Source: Komarekiella delphini-convector SJRDD-AB1
GTDB lineage: Bacteria; Cyanobacteriota; Cyanobacteriia; Cyanobacteriales; Nostocaceae
Assembly: GCF_014831675.1 (NCBI RefSeq)
Contig: NZ_VJXY01000033.1
Coordinates: forward strand, 18,695-82,694
DNA: 64,000 nt
Reading direction: 5' to 3'
Shown here: positions 9,368 through 18,281 of the stretch, piece after piece
Layout: each line of letters begins with the position of its first letter
Numbering within the stretch: position 1 is the first letter of the stretch
The notes under the pieces: generated by a model
Told to the model about the DNA's origin: nothing
What the model saw: only the letters and a program-made list of their open reading frames with translations
The model's database searches: none
Made by a program: the position numbers and the translations under genes

Positions 9368-10207
9368 TTAAGCAGCATTTATCCTATCCCAACCAGTGTA
9401 GACATTAAACCGTTCTCCGCGCAGAAATCCAATTAAGGTAATTCCGAATTCTTGAGCCACAGACACCGCCAAACTGCTGGGAGCAGAAACCGAACAGACA
9501 ATCGGAACTCCAGCAGTTGTAGACTTTTGCAAAATCTCAAAACTAGAGCGTCCACTAACCATAACAATATGATTATTTAGAGGCAATTCATCGCTGAGCA
9601 AAGCTGTACCGATCAATTTATCCAAAGCATTGTGACGCCCAACATCCTCCCGCAGATTTAACAGCTGTCCTTGAGCATCGAAGGTAGCCGCAGCGTGCAA
9701 ACCCCCTGTAGCAGTGAAGATACCTTGAGCAGCGCGAAGTTGATTCGGTAAGCTGTAAATAATTTCCGGCGTCACCTTTAAACCTTGAGGTATCACTGAA
9801 CAACCCCGCATACGCAAAGCCTCAAGACTAGCTTTACCGCAAACTCCGCAAGCACTGGAGGTGTAAAAGTGACGCTCCAAAGGCTGTAAATCTGGAATTA
9901 ATCCATCTCTGAGTTCCACATTCACGATGTTGTAGCGCTGCTGACCATCAAATGAGTCATTCACACAGTAGCTCATGCGTTGGATATCTTTCTTGCAGTT
10001 AATCACGCCTTCACTGTAGAGAAAACCAGCAGCTAGTTCAAAATCTGCCCCTGGTGTTCGCATGGTAACAGCTACCGTTTTGCGAAGAGGGAGAAGGCGA
10101 ATTTCTAGGGGTTCTTCGGTAGTGAGATGGTCTAGACGAGGCCGTGCATGACCTTTTTCTACCACCCAGACAGTGGCTTTGGTTTTGCTTCCAGTTTGGG
10201 TATTCAT
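9368..10207 (-). CDS. fdhD: Formate dehydrogenase accessory sulfurtransferase FdhD
   Basis: 279 residues. FdhD carries sulfur from a cysteine desulfurase to the molybdenum cofactor and so activates formate-dehydrogenase-type enzymes. Seen: the active CxxC in SSACGVCGKASLEAL, the ELAAGFLYSEGVI stretch, GGLHAAATFD, REDVGRHNALDKLIG and VSGRSSFEILQK, all conserved in the family, at full length. The clear client in this window is the FdhF/YdeP-type oxidoreductase at 21551-23776, not adjacent. The 21-bp minisatellite lies immediately upstream, between fdhD and the kinase gene. Confidence 0.95.
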   Translation of the reverse strand: MNTQTGSKTKATVWVVEKGHARPRLDHLTTEEPLEIRLLPLRKTVAVTMRTPGADFELAAGFLYSEGVINCKKDIQRMSYCVNDSFDGQQRYNIVNVELRDGLIPDLQPLERHFYTSSACGVCGKASLEALRMRGCSVIPQGLKVTPEIIYSLPNQLRAAQGIFTATGGLHAAATFDAQGQLLNLREDVGRHNALDKLIGTALLSDELPLNNHIVMVSGRSSFEILQKSTTAGVPIVCSVSAPSSLAVSVAQEFGITLIGFLRGERFNVYTGWDRINAA

Positions 10208-10260
10208 TTATTGTCTCATGAAAGTGATGGAAGAGTGGTAAGGAAGAAATCTTATCTTTA

Positions 10261-10491
10261 GTCTTTGATATTCGTGGACGAGTCTTTAATATTAGTGAGC
10301 AAATCTTTGATATTAGTGAGTGAATCTTTAATATTCGTGGACGAGTCTTTGATATTAGTGAGTGAATCTTTAATATTTGTGGACGAGTCTTTGATATTCG
10401 TGAGTGAATCTTTAATATTTGTGGACGAGTCTTTGATATTCGTGAGTGAATCTTTGATATTCGTGAGCGAGCCTTTGATACTCGTGAGCAA
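10261..10491. repeat. 21-bp minisatellite, 11 units
   Basis: Eleven tandem 21-bp units, consensus gtctttgatattcgtgagtga, with two alternating tails (gtggacga and gtgagtga), ending in a partial unit at 10492. Because 21 is divisible by 3, several frames stay open and read as 7-residue repeats (for example NIKDSST on the minus strand), but none has a credible start or downstream domain. I treat it as non-coding. Confidence 0.85.
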
Positions 10492-10506
10492 GTCGTTGCC
10501 CCTTCC

Positions 10507-10551
10507 ATTTTGGATTTTAGATTGTTCAATCCAAAATCTAAAATCTAAAAT
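10507..10551. repeat. Imperfect inverted repeat, TTTTGGATTTTAGATT type
   Basis: attttagatt (about 10513) pairs with aatctaaaat (about 10534) around a short loop, followed by another aaatctaaaatt unit. It sits just after the kinase gene on the minus strand and may help end its transcript. Confidence 0.5.
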
Positions 10552-10577
10552 TCCCCTACCCCCTACTTCTTGAATAA

Positions 10578-12005
10578 TTAATTAATTTCAAATGATTTAA
10601 TCATTGTTTCTGCTGTTTGCACAAACTTATCATAATCATCTATTGCTGCTGTATAAGTAATGACGTATGCTTGATCGCCTTTTAAAGTCCAAACTTGCAG
10701 ATTTTTTAAACTATTCTCTCCGCTTTTTCCAGTAAAAACTAATTTATTAGCTCTTTTATTTGCCAGAGTGGTTTCACTAGTATCCAAAATATTAGCCCCT
10801 GACAAACTATTCTTAATTTCCTGTATAAATAAATCTCTAGATTCGTCTAAGGTGGTAGAAAGTGGTTCTGTACTAATAGTTATTTTTTCTTGAAATTTAT
10901 CAGTGTCATTTTGTTTTGGTGATAAGAATGTAACTAATTCTCCAGTAACAGGGTTTGCTACATCTTGTCTTGCCCAACTCTCAGGATAGTTTATCTTTAT
11001 TCCATAACTAGAATTTTCATAGGTTAAAAACTTGAAAGCTGGGGTTATTAATTGGGATAAAAATACAATAGCCGTAGCAACTGCTGCGATTATTCCTAGT
11101 GCAAGCAAAAGTTTTCTCGGTGGTGCAAATGGCAAAGATTGTTGTTCAATTGTCGTAACTGGTATTTGTTCCAGCTTATTTAAAACTTGCAATACCGCCT
11201 CTGCTGTAGAGTAACGTTGACGAAAGTCATAACGCACCATTTTGTCAATAATTTCTGCTAGCTCCGGGCTAACTTGTGCTTGGTTTCGCCAATCAATTTC
11301 TCCTGTATCGGAGTTTCTGGGTAATCTTTGCCCACCATCAATAGCAGGATTGATTCCAGTCAAGGCTTGGATAGCAATAATTCCCACTGCATAGATATCG
11401 CTACTCAAGTTTGGGACTTGATTGGCTTGTTCACTTGGCATATAACCGTGAGTTCCAATCACAACGGTGACACTTGCTTTGCCTTGAGAATTAGCTATTT
11501 GGGTACTGATTTGTTTGACTGCTCCAAAGTCAATTAACACTATTTTGTTATCTGATTTTCTTCGCCGAATATTGGCAGGTTTGAGATCGCGGTGAATTAC
11601 ATTGTGTCGATGAACAACTGCAAGAACTTCCAAAATGTCTTTTAAAAGTTGAATTACCTCAGCTTCAGTTAGGAAGTTGCCTATAGGAGGTATTTCTTGA
11701 CTGAGGTCGTGACCTACAATAAATTCTTGAACTAAATAAAATTCTTGATTGTCTTCAAAGTGAGCTAATAGTTGGGGAATTTGATCGCACTTTCCCAATA
11801 TTTCTAGGGTGGCTGCTTCTAGGTCAAATAAACGTTTAGCTTGCTCTAATGTGTATGGATCGGTAGAGAGTGGTTTAAAATGCTTAACAACACAATGCGG
11901 ATTTCCTGGTCGTTGCATGTCTTGAGCTAAGAAAGTCTTGCCAAATCCCCCTTGTCCTAGTTGAGTGAGAATTTGGTAACGTCCACCCACGGTTTGACCC
12001 TGCAT
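10578..12005 (-). CDS. Membrane-anchored Ser/Thr protein kinase with PsbP-like C-terminal domain
   Basis: 475 residues. A Hanks-type kinase domain fills residues 8-275: Gly loop GQGGFGKTFLA, catalytic Lys in CVVKHFKP, catalytic loop VIHRDLKPANI, metal-binding VLIDFGAVKQ, then GTHGYMPSEQA. A single TM follows at about 299-320 (LLALGIIAAVATAIVFLSQL). The rest (about 325-475, YGIKINYPESWARQD to AETMIKSFEIN) resembles the PsbP/DcrB fold and should be outside the cytoplasm, a likely sensor or tether. The second kinase of this subfamily is at 60014-62212. Start ATG 12005. Confidence 0.9.
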   Translation of the reverse strand: MQGQTVGGRYQILTQLGQGGFGKTFLAQDMQRPGNPHCVVKHFKPLSTDPYTLEQAKRLFDLEAATLEILGKCDQIPQLLAHFEDNQEFYLVQEFIVGHDLSQEIPPIGNFLTEAEVIQLLKDILEVLAVVHRHNVIHRDLKPANIRRRKSDNKIVLIDFGAVKQISTQIANSQGKASVTVVIGTHGYMPSEQANQVPNLSSDIYAVGIIAIQALTGINPAIDGGQRLPRNSDTGEIDWRNQAQVSPELAEIIDKMVRYDFRQRYSTAEAVLQVLNKLEQIPVTTIEQQSLPFAPPRKLLLALGIIAAVATAIVFLSQLITPAFKFLTYENSSYGIKINYPESWARQDVANPVTGELVTFLSPKQNDTDKFQEKITISTEPLSTTLDESRDLFIQEIKNSLSGANILDTSETTLANKRANKLVFTGKSGENSLKNLQVWTLKGDQAYVITYTAAIDDYDKFVQTAETMIKSFEIN

Positions 12006-12462
12006 TACATTTACCCTTTCCGCTAGAATTACTCACTCACTGATTCTTAATCTTGATTTTTGCACATAATTAAAGTACTAAGTAGAAGCAAAAATACTGG
12101 TATAAACGAGTTGTAAACTTGAATTATTTAAACTCATCCCACCCCTAAAAGGTGATGGGATTTAATGTTGACAGTTGACTGTTGACTGTTAACCGTCAAC
12201 GGCGTTGGGGCGTCTTTCATCACCTACCGAGAAGGAATGGGTTTTCCCGACGCATTTTTATAAAGGAGGTGATGATTAGCTTATGATATCAAATTGGAAA
12301 GTATGTATATTTTGTAAAACCAGACAACGTAGTCAAAACCGCCTGTATTTAGCATTTATCTGTGTATATTAATAACGAATTACGTTAGCGTTGGCGTAGC
12401 CTCTCGTAGAGAAGCGCTAGCGAATCATCAAGCGTCATTACGAATTACGAATTACGCATTAT
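12006..12462. other. Divergent intergenic region with repeat element
   Basis: 457 bp between the kinase and the glycosyltransferase gene. It holds the hairpin element described at 12133-12264, a palindromic repeat near 12383-12425 (gttggcgtagcctctcgtag), and several aattacgaatt units before the next gene. No gene seen. Confidence 0.5.
12133..12264 (+). repeat. Hairpin repeat element, copy 1 (second copy at 30743-30872)
   Basis: It starts ctcatcccacc, has gttgactgttaaccgtcaac (a GTTGAC/GTCAAC stem), then a 44-nt core beginning gcgtctttcatcacctaccg and ending ttttcccgacgc, followed by atttttataaa. The outer ggcgtc/gacgc arms plus the T-rich tail look like a hairpin terminator or the end of a small RNA. 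The core is nearly identical in the 30.7-kb copy while the linkers differ. Confidence 0.7.
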
Positions 12463-13650
12463 ATGAGTCTCAGTCTGTGCATGATTGTCAAAAATGAAGC
12501 AGCAACACTGTCTAAATGTCTGAGCAGTGTCAGAAAAGTAGTAGATGAAATGGTAATTGTAGATACAGGCTCAATTGATCGCACTCCCTATATTGCCAAA
12601 CAATTTGGTGCAAAAGTCCATCACTTTCAATGGTGCAATGACTTTAGTGCTGCTCGGAATGCAGCGCTAAAATACGTCACAGGAGACTGGATTTTGGTAT
12701 TGGATGCTGATGAGGTTCTGACATCAGGAATTGTACCGCAGTTGAAAGAGGCGATCGCCAGAGATGAATATTTGCTAATCAACCTCGTCCGCCAAGAAGT
12801 TGGTGCAGAACAATCTCCCTATTCCCTGGTTTCCCGACTATTTCGCAATCACCCAGATATTCGCTTTGAACGTCCGTACCATGCTTTGATAGATGACAGT
12901 GTGTCATTAATGTTAATGAAAGACCCCAATTGGCAGGTAGGTTATTTACCAGGGGTAGCAATTTTACACACAGGATATCAAAAAAACGCGATCGCCCAAA
13001 ACAACAAATACGCTAAAGCCGCTGCGGCGATGGAAGCGTTTCTGGCTACTCATCCTGATGACCCATATGTTTGCAGTAAGTTGGGGGCGCTGTATGTAGA
13101 AACTGGGAAAATTAGCCAAGGTATGGAATTGCTGAAACGAGGAGTTGCGACTAGTGATGAAAACTACGATATCTTATACGAACTCCACTATCATTTAGGC
13201 ATTGCTCACAGTCGTTTACGAGATTTCCCACAGGCTATTTCTCACTATCAAGCCGCGATTAAGTTGCCAATTTATCCCATGCTCAAACTAGGAGCATATA
13301 ACAATTTGGGTAACTTACTCAAAGCAGCGGGAGATTTAAACGGTGCAAAAAATGCTTACGCCACAACTTTGAAAATTGACCCGACTTTTGTTGTTGGTCA
13401 TTACAACATGGGGATGATATTCAAAGCAATGGGTTTGCTAACTGATGCGATCGCCTCTTACCAAGCAGCAATCAACTTAAACCCCTATTATGCTGAAGCG
13501 TATCAAAATTTAGGGGTAGTGTTGCTCAAAGCCGGCAATCATCAAGATAGTTTAACAGTCTTTAAAAAAGCGATCGCCCTCCACGAAAGATACAACCCCG
13601 AAGAAGCGAAAAGGCTACGTCAGGGGTTACAGGAGATGGGGTTGGTTTAG
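12463..13650 (+). CDS. Family 2 glycosyltransferase fused to TPR repeats
   Basis: 395 residues. N-terminal GT-A fold of family 2: LSLCMIVKNEAATLSKCL, MVIVDTGSIDRT, FSAARNAALKYVTGDWILVLDADE, where the final Asp-Ala-Asp is the metal-binding DxD. From about residue 200 on it carries five or so TPRs (GAYNNLGNLLKAAGDLNGA, VVGHYNMGMIFKAMG, YYAEAYQNLGVVLLKAG). This architecture occurs in bacterial peptide or protein glycosyltransferases (SunS-like) and in LPS-type enzymes. Acceptor unknown; the TPRs suggest a protein acceptor or partner. Cytosolic, monocistronic, ATG start. Confidence 0.9.
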   Translation: MSLSLCMIVKNEAATLSKCLSSVRKVVDEMVIVDTGSIDRTPYIAKQFGAKVHHFQWCNDFSAARNAALKYVTGDWILVLDADEVLTSGIVPQLKEAIARDEYLLINLVRQEVGAEQSPYSLVSRLFRNHPDIRFERPYHALIDDSVSLMLMKDPNWQVGYLPGVAILHTGYQKNAIAQNNKYAKAAAAMEAFLATHPDDPYVCSKLGALYVETGKISQGMELLKRGVATSDENYDILYELHYHLGIAHSRLRDFPQAISHYQAAIKLPIYPMLKLGAYNNLGNLLKAAGDLNGAKNAYATTLKIDPTFVVGHYNMGMIFKAMGLLTDAIASYQAAINLNPYYAEAYQNLGVVLLKAGNHQDSLTVFKKAIALHERYNPEEAKRLRQGLQEMGLV

Positions 13651-13886
13651 GAGAAGAGAAGCCGGGTAGGCGGAGGGGGAACAAGGATTGTACAGGAATG
13701 CTGAATCTATTCTCCACTAAAGTTAGAATAATGCACCCTTGTATAATCCTTATGCTGCAAGCCTTAAAAGCGTAATTGTCATACCCTCAGTGCTGTAATC
13801 GTTGTAATTATAATCTCATGATGCGAATCATTGCCCGCAGCACATTACGAAAGTTTTGGGAAGTATATCCCGATGCTGAACAGCCA

Positions 13887-14046
13887 CAGAACTTACGCAC
13901 TCAGATCCCCCAACCCCCTTAAAAAGGGGGCTTTATAAATTCCTCCCTTTTGAAGGGGAGCCAGCGCGGTCTTGGGGGTTTCCCCCATGAGCGACTGGCG
14001 TGGGCTAGGGGGGATCTAGGTTTCAGCCTTCAGTGCGTAAGTCCTA
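13887..14046. mobile_element. MITE family A, copy 1 (160 bp, in higB)
   Basis: Terminal inverted repeats cagaacttacgcac and gtgcgtaagtccta, flanked by a 5-bp target duplication AGCCA (13882-13886 and 14047-14051). The interior holds a second nested inverted pair (agatccccc/ggggggatct) and no ORF. Other copies: 39594-39988 and 47183-47276, each with its own matching 5-bp duplication. Being non-autonomous, it needs a transposase from elsewhere. Confidence 0.9.
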
Positions 14047-14087
14047 AGCCATTAAAGGCTTGGTTTGATGAAGCATCTCGTACAGAC

Positions 14088-14252
14088 TAGTAGTCTGCCA
14101 AGGAAACTTTGCATGGTGATAGGCTGAGGAAGCTGGAGAGGCTGGAGGAGAAAAAGCATTATTGAAAAAGAATTATTTCTCCCCCTGCTCCCCCTGCTGC
14201 ACCTCTCCCCCTGCTTTGCCTACACGGCAAAATTGGGTTGGTGAACTACTAG
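14088..14252. mobile_element. Second small TIR element (165 bp, in higB)
   Basis: Ends form imperfect inverted repeats: ctagtagtctgccaa at the left (14087-14101) and ttggtgaactactag at the right (14238-14252). The interior has a G/C-tract (ctccccctgctccccctgct) and no ORF. The target duplication may be TA (14088-14089 and 14250-14251), but the exact border is unclear. It differs in sequence from family A. Confidence 0.75.
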
Positions 14253-14454
14253 GATAGTCCGGCAAATATCAAAAGTACCTATCGCAATGCCAGTATTCTT
14301 GTTAATAACTGTGTTGTTTTTAATATCAAAGGTAACGATTATCGCTTAATTGTTCATGTTCGTTATGATATTGGAATTATTTTTATTCGTTTTCTTGGAA
14401 CGCATAAAGAATACGATAACGTAGATGCAACAAGTATTTGAGGCAGTAATATCT

Positions 14455-14900
14455 ATGCTTGAAACCCGTGCGATCCGCACTGAAGCTGATTATCGTGCTG
14501 CGCTTGATGAAATTGAAAGATTATTTGATGCGGAACTAAATACACCAGAGTTTGACCGCTTGGAAGTTTTAACTACGCTTGTGGAAGCATACGAGCAAAG
14601 GCATTACCCAATCGAAGCACCAGATCCTATTGAAGCAGTCTTATATTATCTCGAATCCCGTGGGTTGTCTGTAGATGAATTAGAGCCTGTTATTGGCAGT
14701 AAGAAATTGCCGACATTTTGCATCGCAAGCAGGCGCTAACCTTGGAGATGATTCGGGGTTTGCATCAACAATTGGGGATTCCGGCACAGATTTTGATTCA
14801 ACCATACCCTTATGATGCAAAATTCAGCTTGATGGTGCTGGAATTAAATAATATCAGAACTCGGAACTTCAGTTTGGAAAATGAACTCCACCAGTTCTGA
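14455..14900 (+). pseudogene. higA: HigA-family antitoxin, frameshifted
   Basis: The first part (ATG 14455, GAGG upstream) encodes RTEADYRAALDEIERLFDAE, LEVLTTLVEAYEQRHYP, DPIEAVLYYLESRGLSVDEL and EPVIGSK, the normal HigA-type N-terminal region. At about 14700-14709 the frame breaks. The continuation in another frame (DILHRKQALTLEMIRGLHQQ, LGIPAQILIQPYP) is the rest of the helix-turn-helix domain, ending at 14900. A small deletion in the expected linker explains this. Without an intact toxin the antitoxin is under no selection, which fits its decay. Confidence in the family is high; the exact lesion cannot be placed to the base. Confidence 0.82.
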
Positions 14901-14954
14901 GTGGAAAAGGTAGAGTTCGAGAGTTGGTAAATTCTCCTCACAAGTGACAACTAA

Positions 14955-16121
14955 CTAAATACGCGACTTGACAAATTTCTCTAACCTATCCATCCCTTTT
15001 TCAATTGTTGCCATATCTGTGGCGTAGGAAAGGCGAATATTGTAATCAGTACCAAAAGCGATTCCGGGAATGACTGCAACTTGGTGTTCTTCTAGTAAAG
15101 CGTCACAAAATTCCAAGGATTTTAGACCTGTTTTGCTGATGTCGGGAAATAGATAAAAAGCGCCGTCTGGTTTTGTAGTACTTAATCCAGGAATAGCGTT
15201 GAGTCTATCTAACATTACCTGTCGGCGTTTAGCGAAAGCTTGGCGCATTTCTTCTACACAGTCTTGTGAACCTTCCAAAGCAGCGATCGCCCCATATTGG
15301 GCAAAGGTACACACGTTAGATGTACTATGTCCTTGGATGGTACTCGCGGCTTTAATAATCTCGACTGGCCCGGCTAAATAGCCGAGACGCCATCCTGTCA
15401 TTGAGTAAGCTTTGGCAAACCCATTACTAATCAAGGTGCGCTCAAAGATTTCCTTACCAAGGGAACCGATGCTGATATGTTCTGCACCGTCGTAGAGAAT
15501 CTTTTCGTAAATCTCGTCAGAGACGACTAAGATATCTGCATCAATTACTACTTGCGCCAGTGCTTTGATTTCATCTGGCGTGTAAACCATCCCTGTGGGA
15601 TTAGATGGGGAGTTGAGGACAAATAGCTTTGTTTTAGGCGTGATTGACTGGCGGAGTTGTTCGGGGGTAATTTTATAACCAGTTGTTGCATCTGTAGTCA
15701 CAATTACTGGTATTCCACCCACTAAAGTCACCATTTCGGGATAACTAAGCCAGTAGGGTGCAGGGATGATTACTTCATCACCTGGATCAATTAGCGCCAC
15801 CATCAAGTTGTAGAGAGAATGCTTACCGCCGTTGGTGACAATAACATTCTCTGATTTGTAATCAAGACCATTATCAGTTTTCAGCTTACGGGCGATCGCA
15901 TCCCTTAGCTTTGGTTCTCCTGCGGCGGGGCCATACTTGGTTTTGCCTTCATCCAAAGCTTTCGCTGCTGCGGCTTTGATATGCGCTGGGGTATCAAAAT
16001 CTGGTTCTCCAGCGCTAAAACTGCAAACATCTATGCCGTCTGCCTTCAGTGCCTTAGCCTTGGCTGCGATCGCTAAGGTCAAAGAAGGTGTTACCTTACT
16101 TACTCTTGCTGCCAGCTTCAT
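14955..16121 (-). CDS. aspC: Aspartate aminotransferase (class I, PLP)
   Basis: 388 residues, the normal length for bacterial Ib-type aspartate aminotransferases. It moves the amino group between aspartate and 2-oxoglutarate. Seen: [75 protein letters not shown], and the PLP-binding Lys in [20 protein letters not shown]. The C-terminal [10 protein letters not shown] and IRLSYATD hold the carboxylate-binding Arg. Cytosolic and monocistronic. Related prephenate-transaminase activity is possible in this subgroup. Confidence 0.93.
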   Translation of the reverse strand: MKLAARVSKVTPSLTLAIAAKAKALKADGIDVCSFSAGEPDFDTPAHIKAAAAKALDEGKTKYGPAAGEPKLRDAIARKLKTDNGLDYKSENVIVTNGGKHSLYNLMVALIDPGDEVIIPAPYWLSYPEMVTLVGGIPVIVTTDATTGYKITPEQLRQSITPKTKLFVLNSPSNPTGMVYTPDEIKALAQVVIDADILVVSDEIYEKILYDGAEHISIGSLGKEIFERTLISNGFAKAYSMTGWRLGYLAGPVEIIKAASTIQGHSTSNVCTFAQYGAIAALEGSQDCVEEMRQAFAKRRQVMLDRLNAIPGLSTTKPDGAFYLFPDISKTGLKSLEFCDALLEEHQVAVIPGIAFGTDYNIRLSYATDMATIEKGMDRLEKFVKSRI

Positions 16122-16232
16122 TCTTACTTTTTTTTGGCAAATCTTTCACTGATCTTAGGATATCCCAGAATCTCTACCGAGATTTGCCTTTTTAGAACTC
16201 TTTAGCTGGTTTAGTGAACTCCAATAAATCAA

Positions 16233-16793
16233 TTATGGAATTCCTTGCTGAGCGTCATCTCGCAAAACTCTAGGAGTCACTTCTGGCGATCGCTTGCCAT
16301 TGTCGATATAATTCTCGTCATTTCTTAGTACATTTGCTTTTTTCTGACGCTCTTTGCTCGCATAATAAGGCTTAAAAGGCTCAGCTTGTGCTATTCTACG
16401 TTCTTTACTTGCATAATAAGGCTTAAAAGGCTCAGTTTGTATTATTCTGCGTTCTTCAGTTTTTTCCCGACTTCTACTTCTTAATTCTTGAGGAATGCTT
16501 TGTGTTGTTCGCTTTCCCTTCTCGATATAATCATCGTCCGTTTGTGCTAGATTTGCTTTTTTCTGATGATTATTGGTGGCATAATAAGGCTTAGAATGCT
16601 CGGTTTGTGTTACCTTGCGTTCTTTAGTAAAATAATAAGGCTTACTTACTTCTACCTTGTGTGCTTTTTCTGAATAATAACCATCTGCTTGAACTGAAGC
16701 CGCAGGTAAACTAATTAGCCAGACTAAACCAGCTAGCAATACTATTCCTATTTTGCCGCGGACTAAATTAAATATTCTCTGGATTTCCAACAT
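16233..16793 (-). CDS. Secreted or anchored repeat protein with KPYY motifs, function unknown
   Basis: 186 residues. An N-terminal hydrophobic segment (about 13-35, GIVLLAGLVWLISLPAASVQA) looks like a signal peptide. The remainder is very basic and is built from a duplicated block: KPYYA followed by HQKKANLAQTDDDYIEKGKR in the first half, and KPYYASKERQKKAN then RNDENYIDNGKR in the second. KPYY occurs four times, and EPFKPYYASKER is directly repeated. No known domain recognised. AAGGGAGAG lies at a good distance before ATG 16793. Probably a periplasmic or cell-surface structural or binding protein of cyanobacteria. Confidence 0.7.
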   Translation of the reverse strand: MLEIQRIFNLVRGKIGIVLLAGLVWLISLPAASVQADGYYSEKAHKVEVSKPYYFTKERKVTQTEHSKPYYATNNHQKKANLAQTDDDYIEKGKRTTQSIPQELRSRSREKTEERRIIQTEPFKPYYASKERRIAQAEPFKPYYASKERQKKANVLRNDENYIDNGKRSPEVTPRVLRDDAQQGIP

Positions 16794-16917
16794 TGGGAAA
16801 ACTCTCCCTTAGTTCTTTAACAAATGACTGAATGTTAAAAAATTTTCATTAGGCTAACGTCTTCCCCTAGGCTGGTTACTTATATATAAAAAGTAAGGTG
16901 GGCATTACTCAATTAGT

Positions 16918-16968
16918 AGAGATGTTGCATTGCAACGTCTCCACAAAAGCAATGCAACGTCTCTCGAT
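16918..16968. repeat. Palindromic repeat, GAGACGTTGC type
   Basis: gttgcattgcaacgtctcc and gcaatgcaacgtctctc are units of a palindrome found again near 39431, 39551 and 48541. It lies in the 254-bp gap between the KPYY protein and the aldolase gene, which holds nothing else I can support. Confidence 0.7.
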
Positions 16969-17047
16969 TTTTTCTAAATTGTTAAAGAAAGGGAAAGGAA
17001 AAAATATCCTTTTAACCTTTAACCCGTCTTCCTTTGCTACCAATCGC

Positions 17048-18130
17048 CTAAGCTATGGTTACATCGGGTGATAAGTAAACATCTTGAATGGCGTGAAACA
17101 GTTTCACCCCTTCTTCAAATGGACGCTGGAAAGTCTTGCGCCCGGAAATCAAGCCTGTACCACCAGCTCGCTTGTTAATCACAGCGGTGCGAACTGCTTC
17201 GGCGAAGTCATTTTTACCAGTCGCTCCACCAGAATTAATCAGTCCCGCACGTCCAGAGTAGCAATTTAGCACCTGGTAACGAGTCAAATCAATTGGGTGA
17301 TCGGTTGTCAATTCTGTGTAAACCCGCTCGTCGGTTTTGCCGTAACTTTTTCCAGTGGCTTTGGCGACTGCACCGTAACCATTATTGCATTCGGGTAACT
17401 TTTGTTTGATGATATCAGCTTCAATTGTCACACCCAAATGATTCGCTTGTCCGGTGAGGTCAGCGGCAATGTGATAATCTTTGTCTTGTTTAAAAGCGTT
17501 GTTACGCAGATAGCACCAGAGAATAGTTACTAAACCAAGTTCATGGGCGCGTTTAAAAGCTTTGCTGACTTCTTGAATTTGTCTGGTAGATTGGTCTGAA
17601 CCAAAGTAAATTGTCGCACCCACCGCTGCTGCACCCAAATTCCAAGCTTGTTCGACATCGGCAAACAATACTTGGTCAAATTGATTGGGGAAAGTCAACA
17701 GTTCGTTGTGATTTATTTTGACGATAAAGGGGATTTTGTGGGCATATTTGCGCGAAACGCTACCCAAGACTCCCAAAGTGGTGGCCACAGCATTACACTC
17801 TGCTGCGATCGCTAGTTTGATAATATTTTCTGGATCAAAGTAAATCGGATTGGGTGCAAAAGATGCACCTGCTGAGTGTTCGATGCCTTGGTCTACCGGT
17901 AAAATAGACAGATAGCCAGTATTAGCTAGACGACCAGTAGAGTAAAGTTGCTGGAGATTACGCAATACTTGAGGATTGCGATCGCTATTCAACCAGACTC
18001 GCTCCACAAAGTCTGGCCCCGGCAAATGTAATAAATCTTGAGAAACTTTTGCCTTATAGGTGAGTAAGTCTTGTGCTTCTTTACCTAGCAATGACTCGAT
18101 AGAATTAGGCGCAGATAGCGTTGTAGTCAT
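17048..18130 (-). CDS. fbaB: Class I fructose-bisphosphate aldolase, FbaB/DhnA type
   Basis: 360 residues. It splits fructose-1,6-bisphosphate to two triose phosphates (glycolysis, Calvin cycle) by a Schiff base, without metal. Seen: [87 protein letters not shown] and a late [14 protein letters not shown]. The length matches this bacterial/archaeal-type class I group rather than the eukaryotic class I. GAGGAAA precedes ATG 18130. Monocistronic, with a HIP1 site upstream near 18222. Confidence 0.92.
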   Translation of the reverse strand: MTTTLSAPNSIESLLGKEAQDLLTYKAKVSQDLLHLPGPDFVERVWLNSDRNPQVLRNLQQLYSTGRLANTGYLSILPVDQGIEHSAGASFAPNPIYFDPENIIKLAIAAECNAVATTLGVLGSVSRKYAHKIPFIVKINHNELLTFPNQFDQVLFADVEQAWNLGAAAVGATIYFGSDQSTRQIQEVSKAFKRAHELGLVTILWCYLRNNAFKQDKDYHIAADLTGQANHLGVTIEADIIKQKLPECNNGYGAVAKATGKSYGKTDERVYTELTTDHPIDLTRYQVLNCYSGRAGLINSGGATGKNDFAEAVRTAVINKRAGGTGLISGRKTFQRPFEEGVKLFHAIQDVYLSPDVTIA

Positions 18131-18281
18131 AGCGCTTTCCTCAAAACTTGAGCAAGTGACCTTGACTTTACGGTAGCATTTTGATGGCGATAGCAGTCTT
18201 AGCTGATTTTCTGATTCAAGTGCGATCGCCTCATCGAAAGGCTTGTAAGAAGTTGAGAATCTTTTTGTTCACTATCAAAAG

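Larger units (their letters stand above)
13818..14441 (+). pseudogene. higB: HigB-family mRNA interferase toxin, split in three by two insertions
   Basis: Three pieces together encode a full HigB toxin. Piece 1 (13818/13821-13886) reads MRIIARSTLRKFWEVYPDAE; piece 2 (14052-14087) reads LKAWFDEASRTD; piece 3 (14253-14441) reads DSPANIKSTYRNAS, then FNIKGNDYRLIVHV and IIFIRFLGTHKEYDNVDATS before TGA. Between them sit a 160-bp TIR element (13887-14046) and a 165-bp element (14088-14252). Removing element 1 plus one copy of the AGCCA duplication restores the frame exactly. Removing element 2 leaves the frame but a TAG or nothing where a Trp codon is expected. HigB cleaves mRNA at ribosomes; this copy cannot make toxin. 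The antitoxin follows with overlap and is also broken. Confidence 0.88.

Noticed and set aside
10261-10491. CRISPR array
   Set aside because: Units are 21 bp, contiguous, with no spacers; a minisatellite.
10258-10529. Coding frames through the 21-bp array on both strands
   Set aside because: Frames stay open only because the unit is a multiple of three; no credible start, domain or codon bias.
12133-12264. Riboswitch upstream of the glycosyltransferase gene
   Set aside because: The second copy at 30743 lies near unrelated genes, and the element does not match glutamine, cobalamin, c-di-GMP or TPP motifs that I know.
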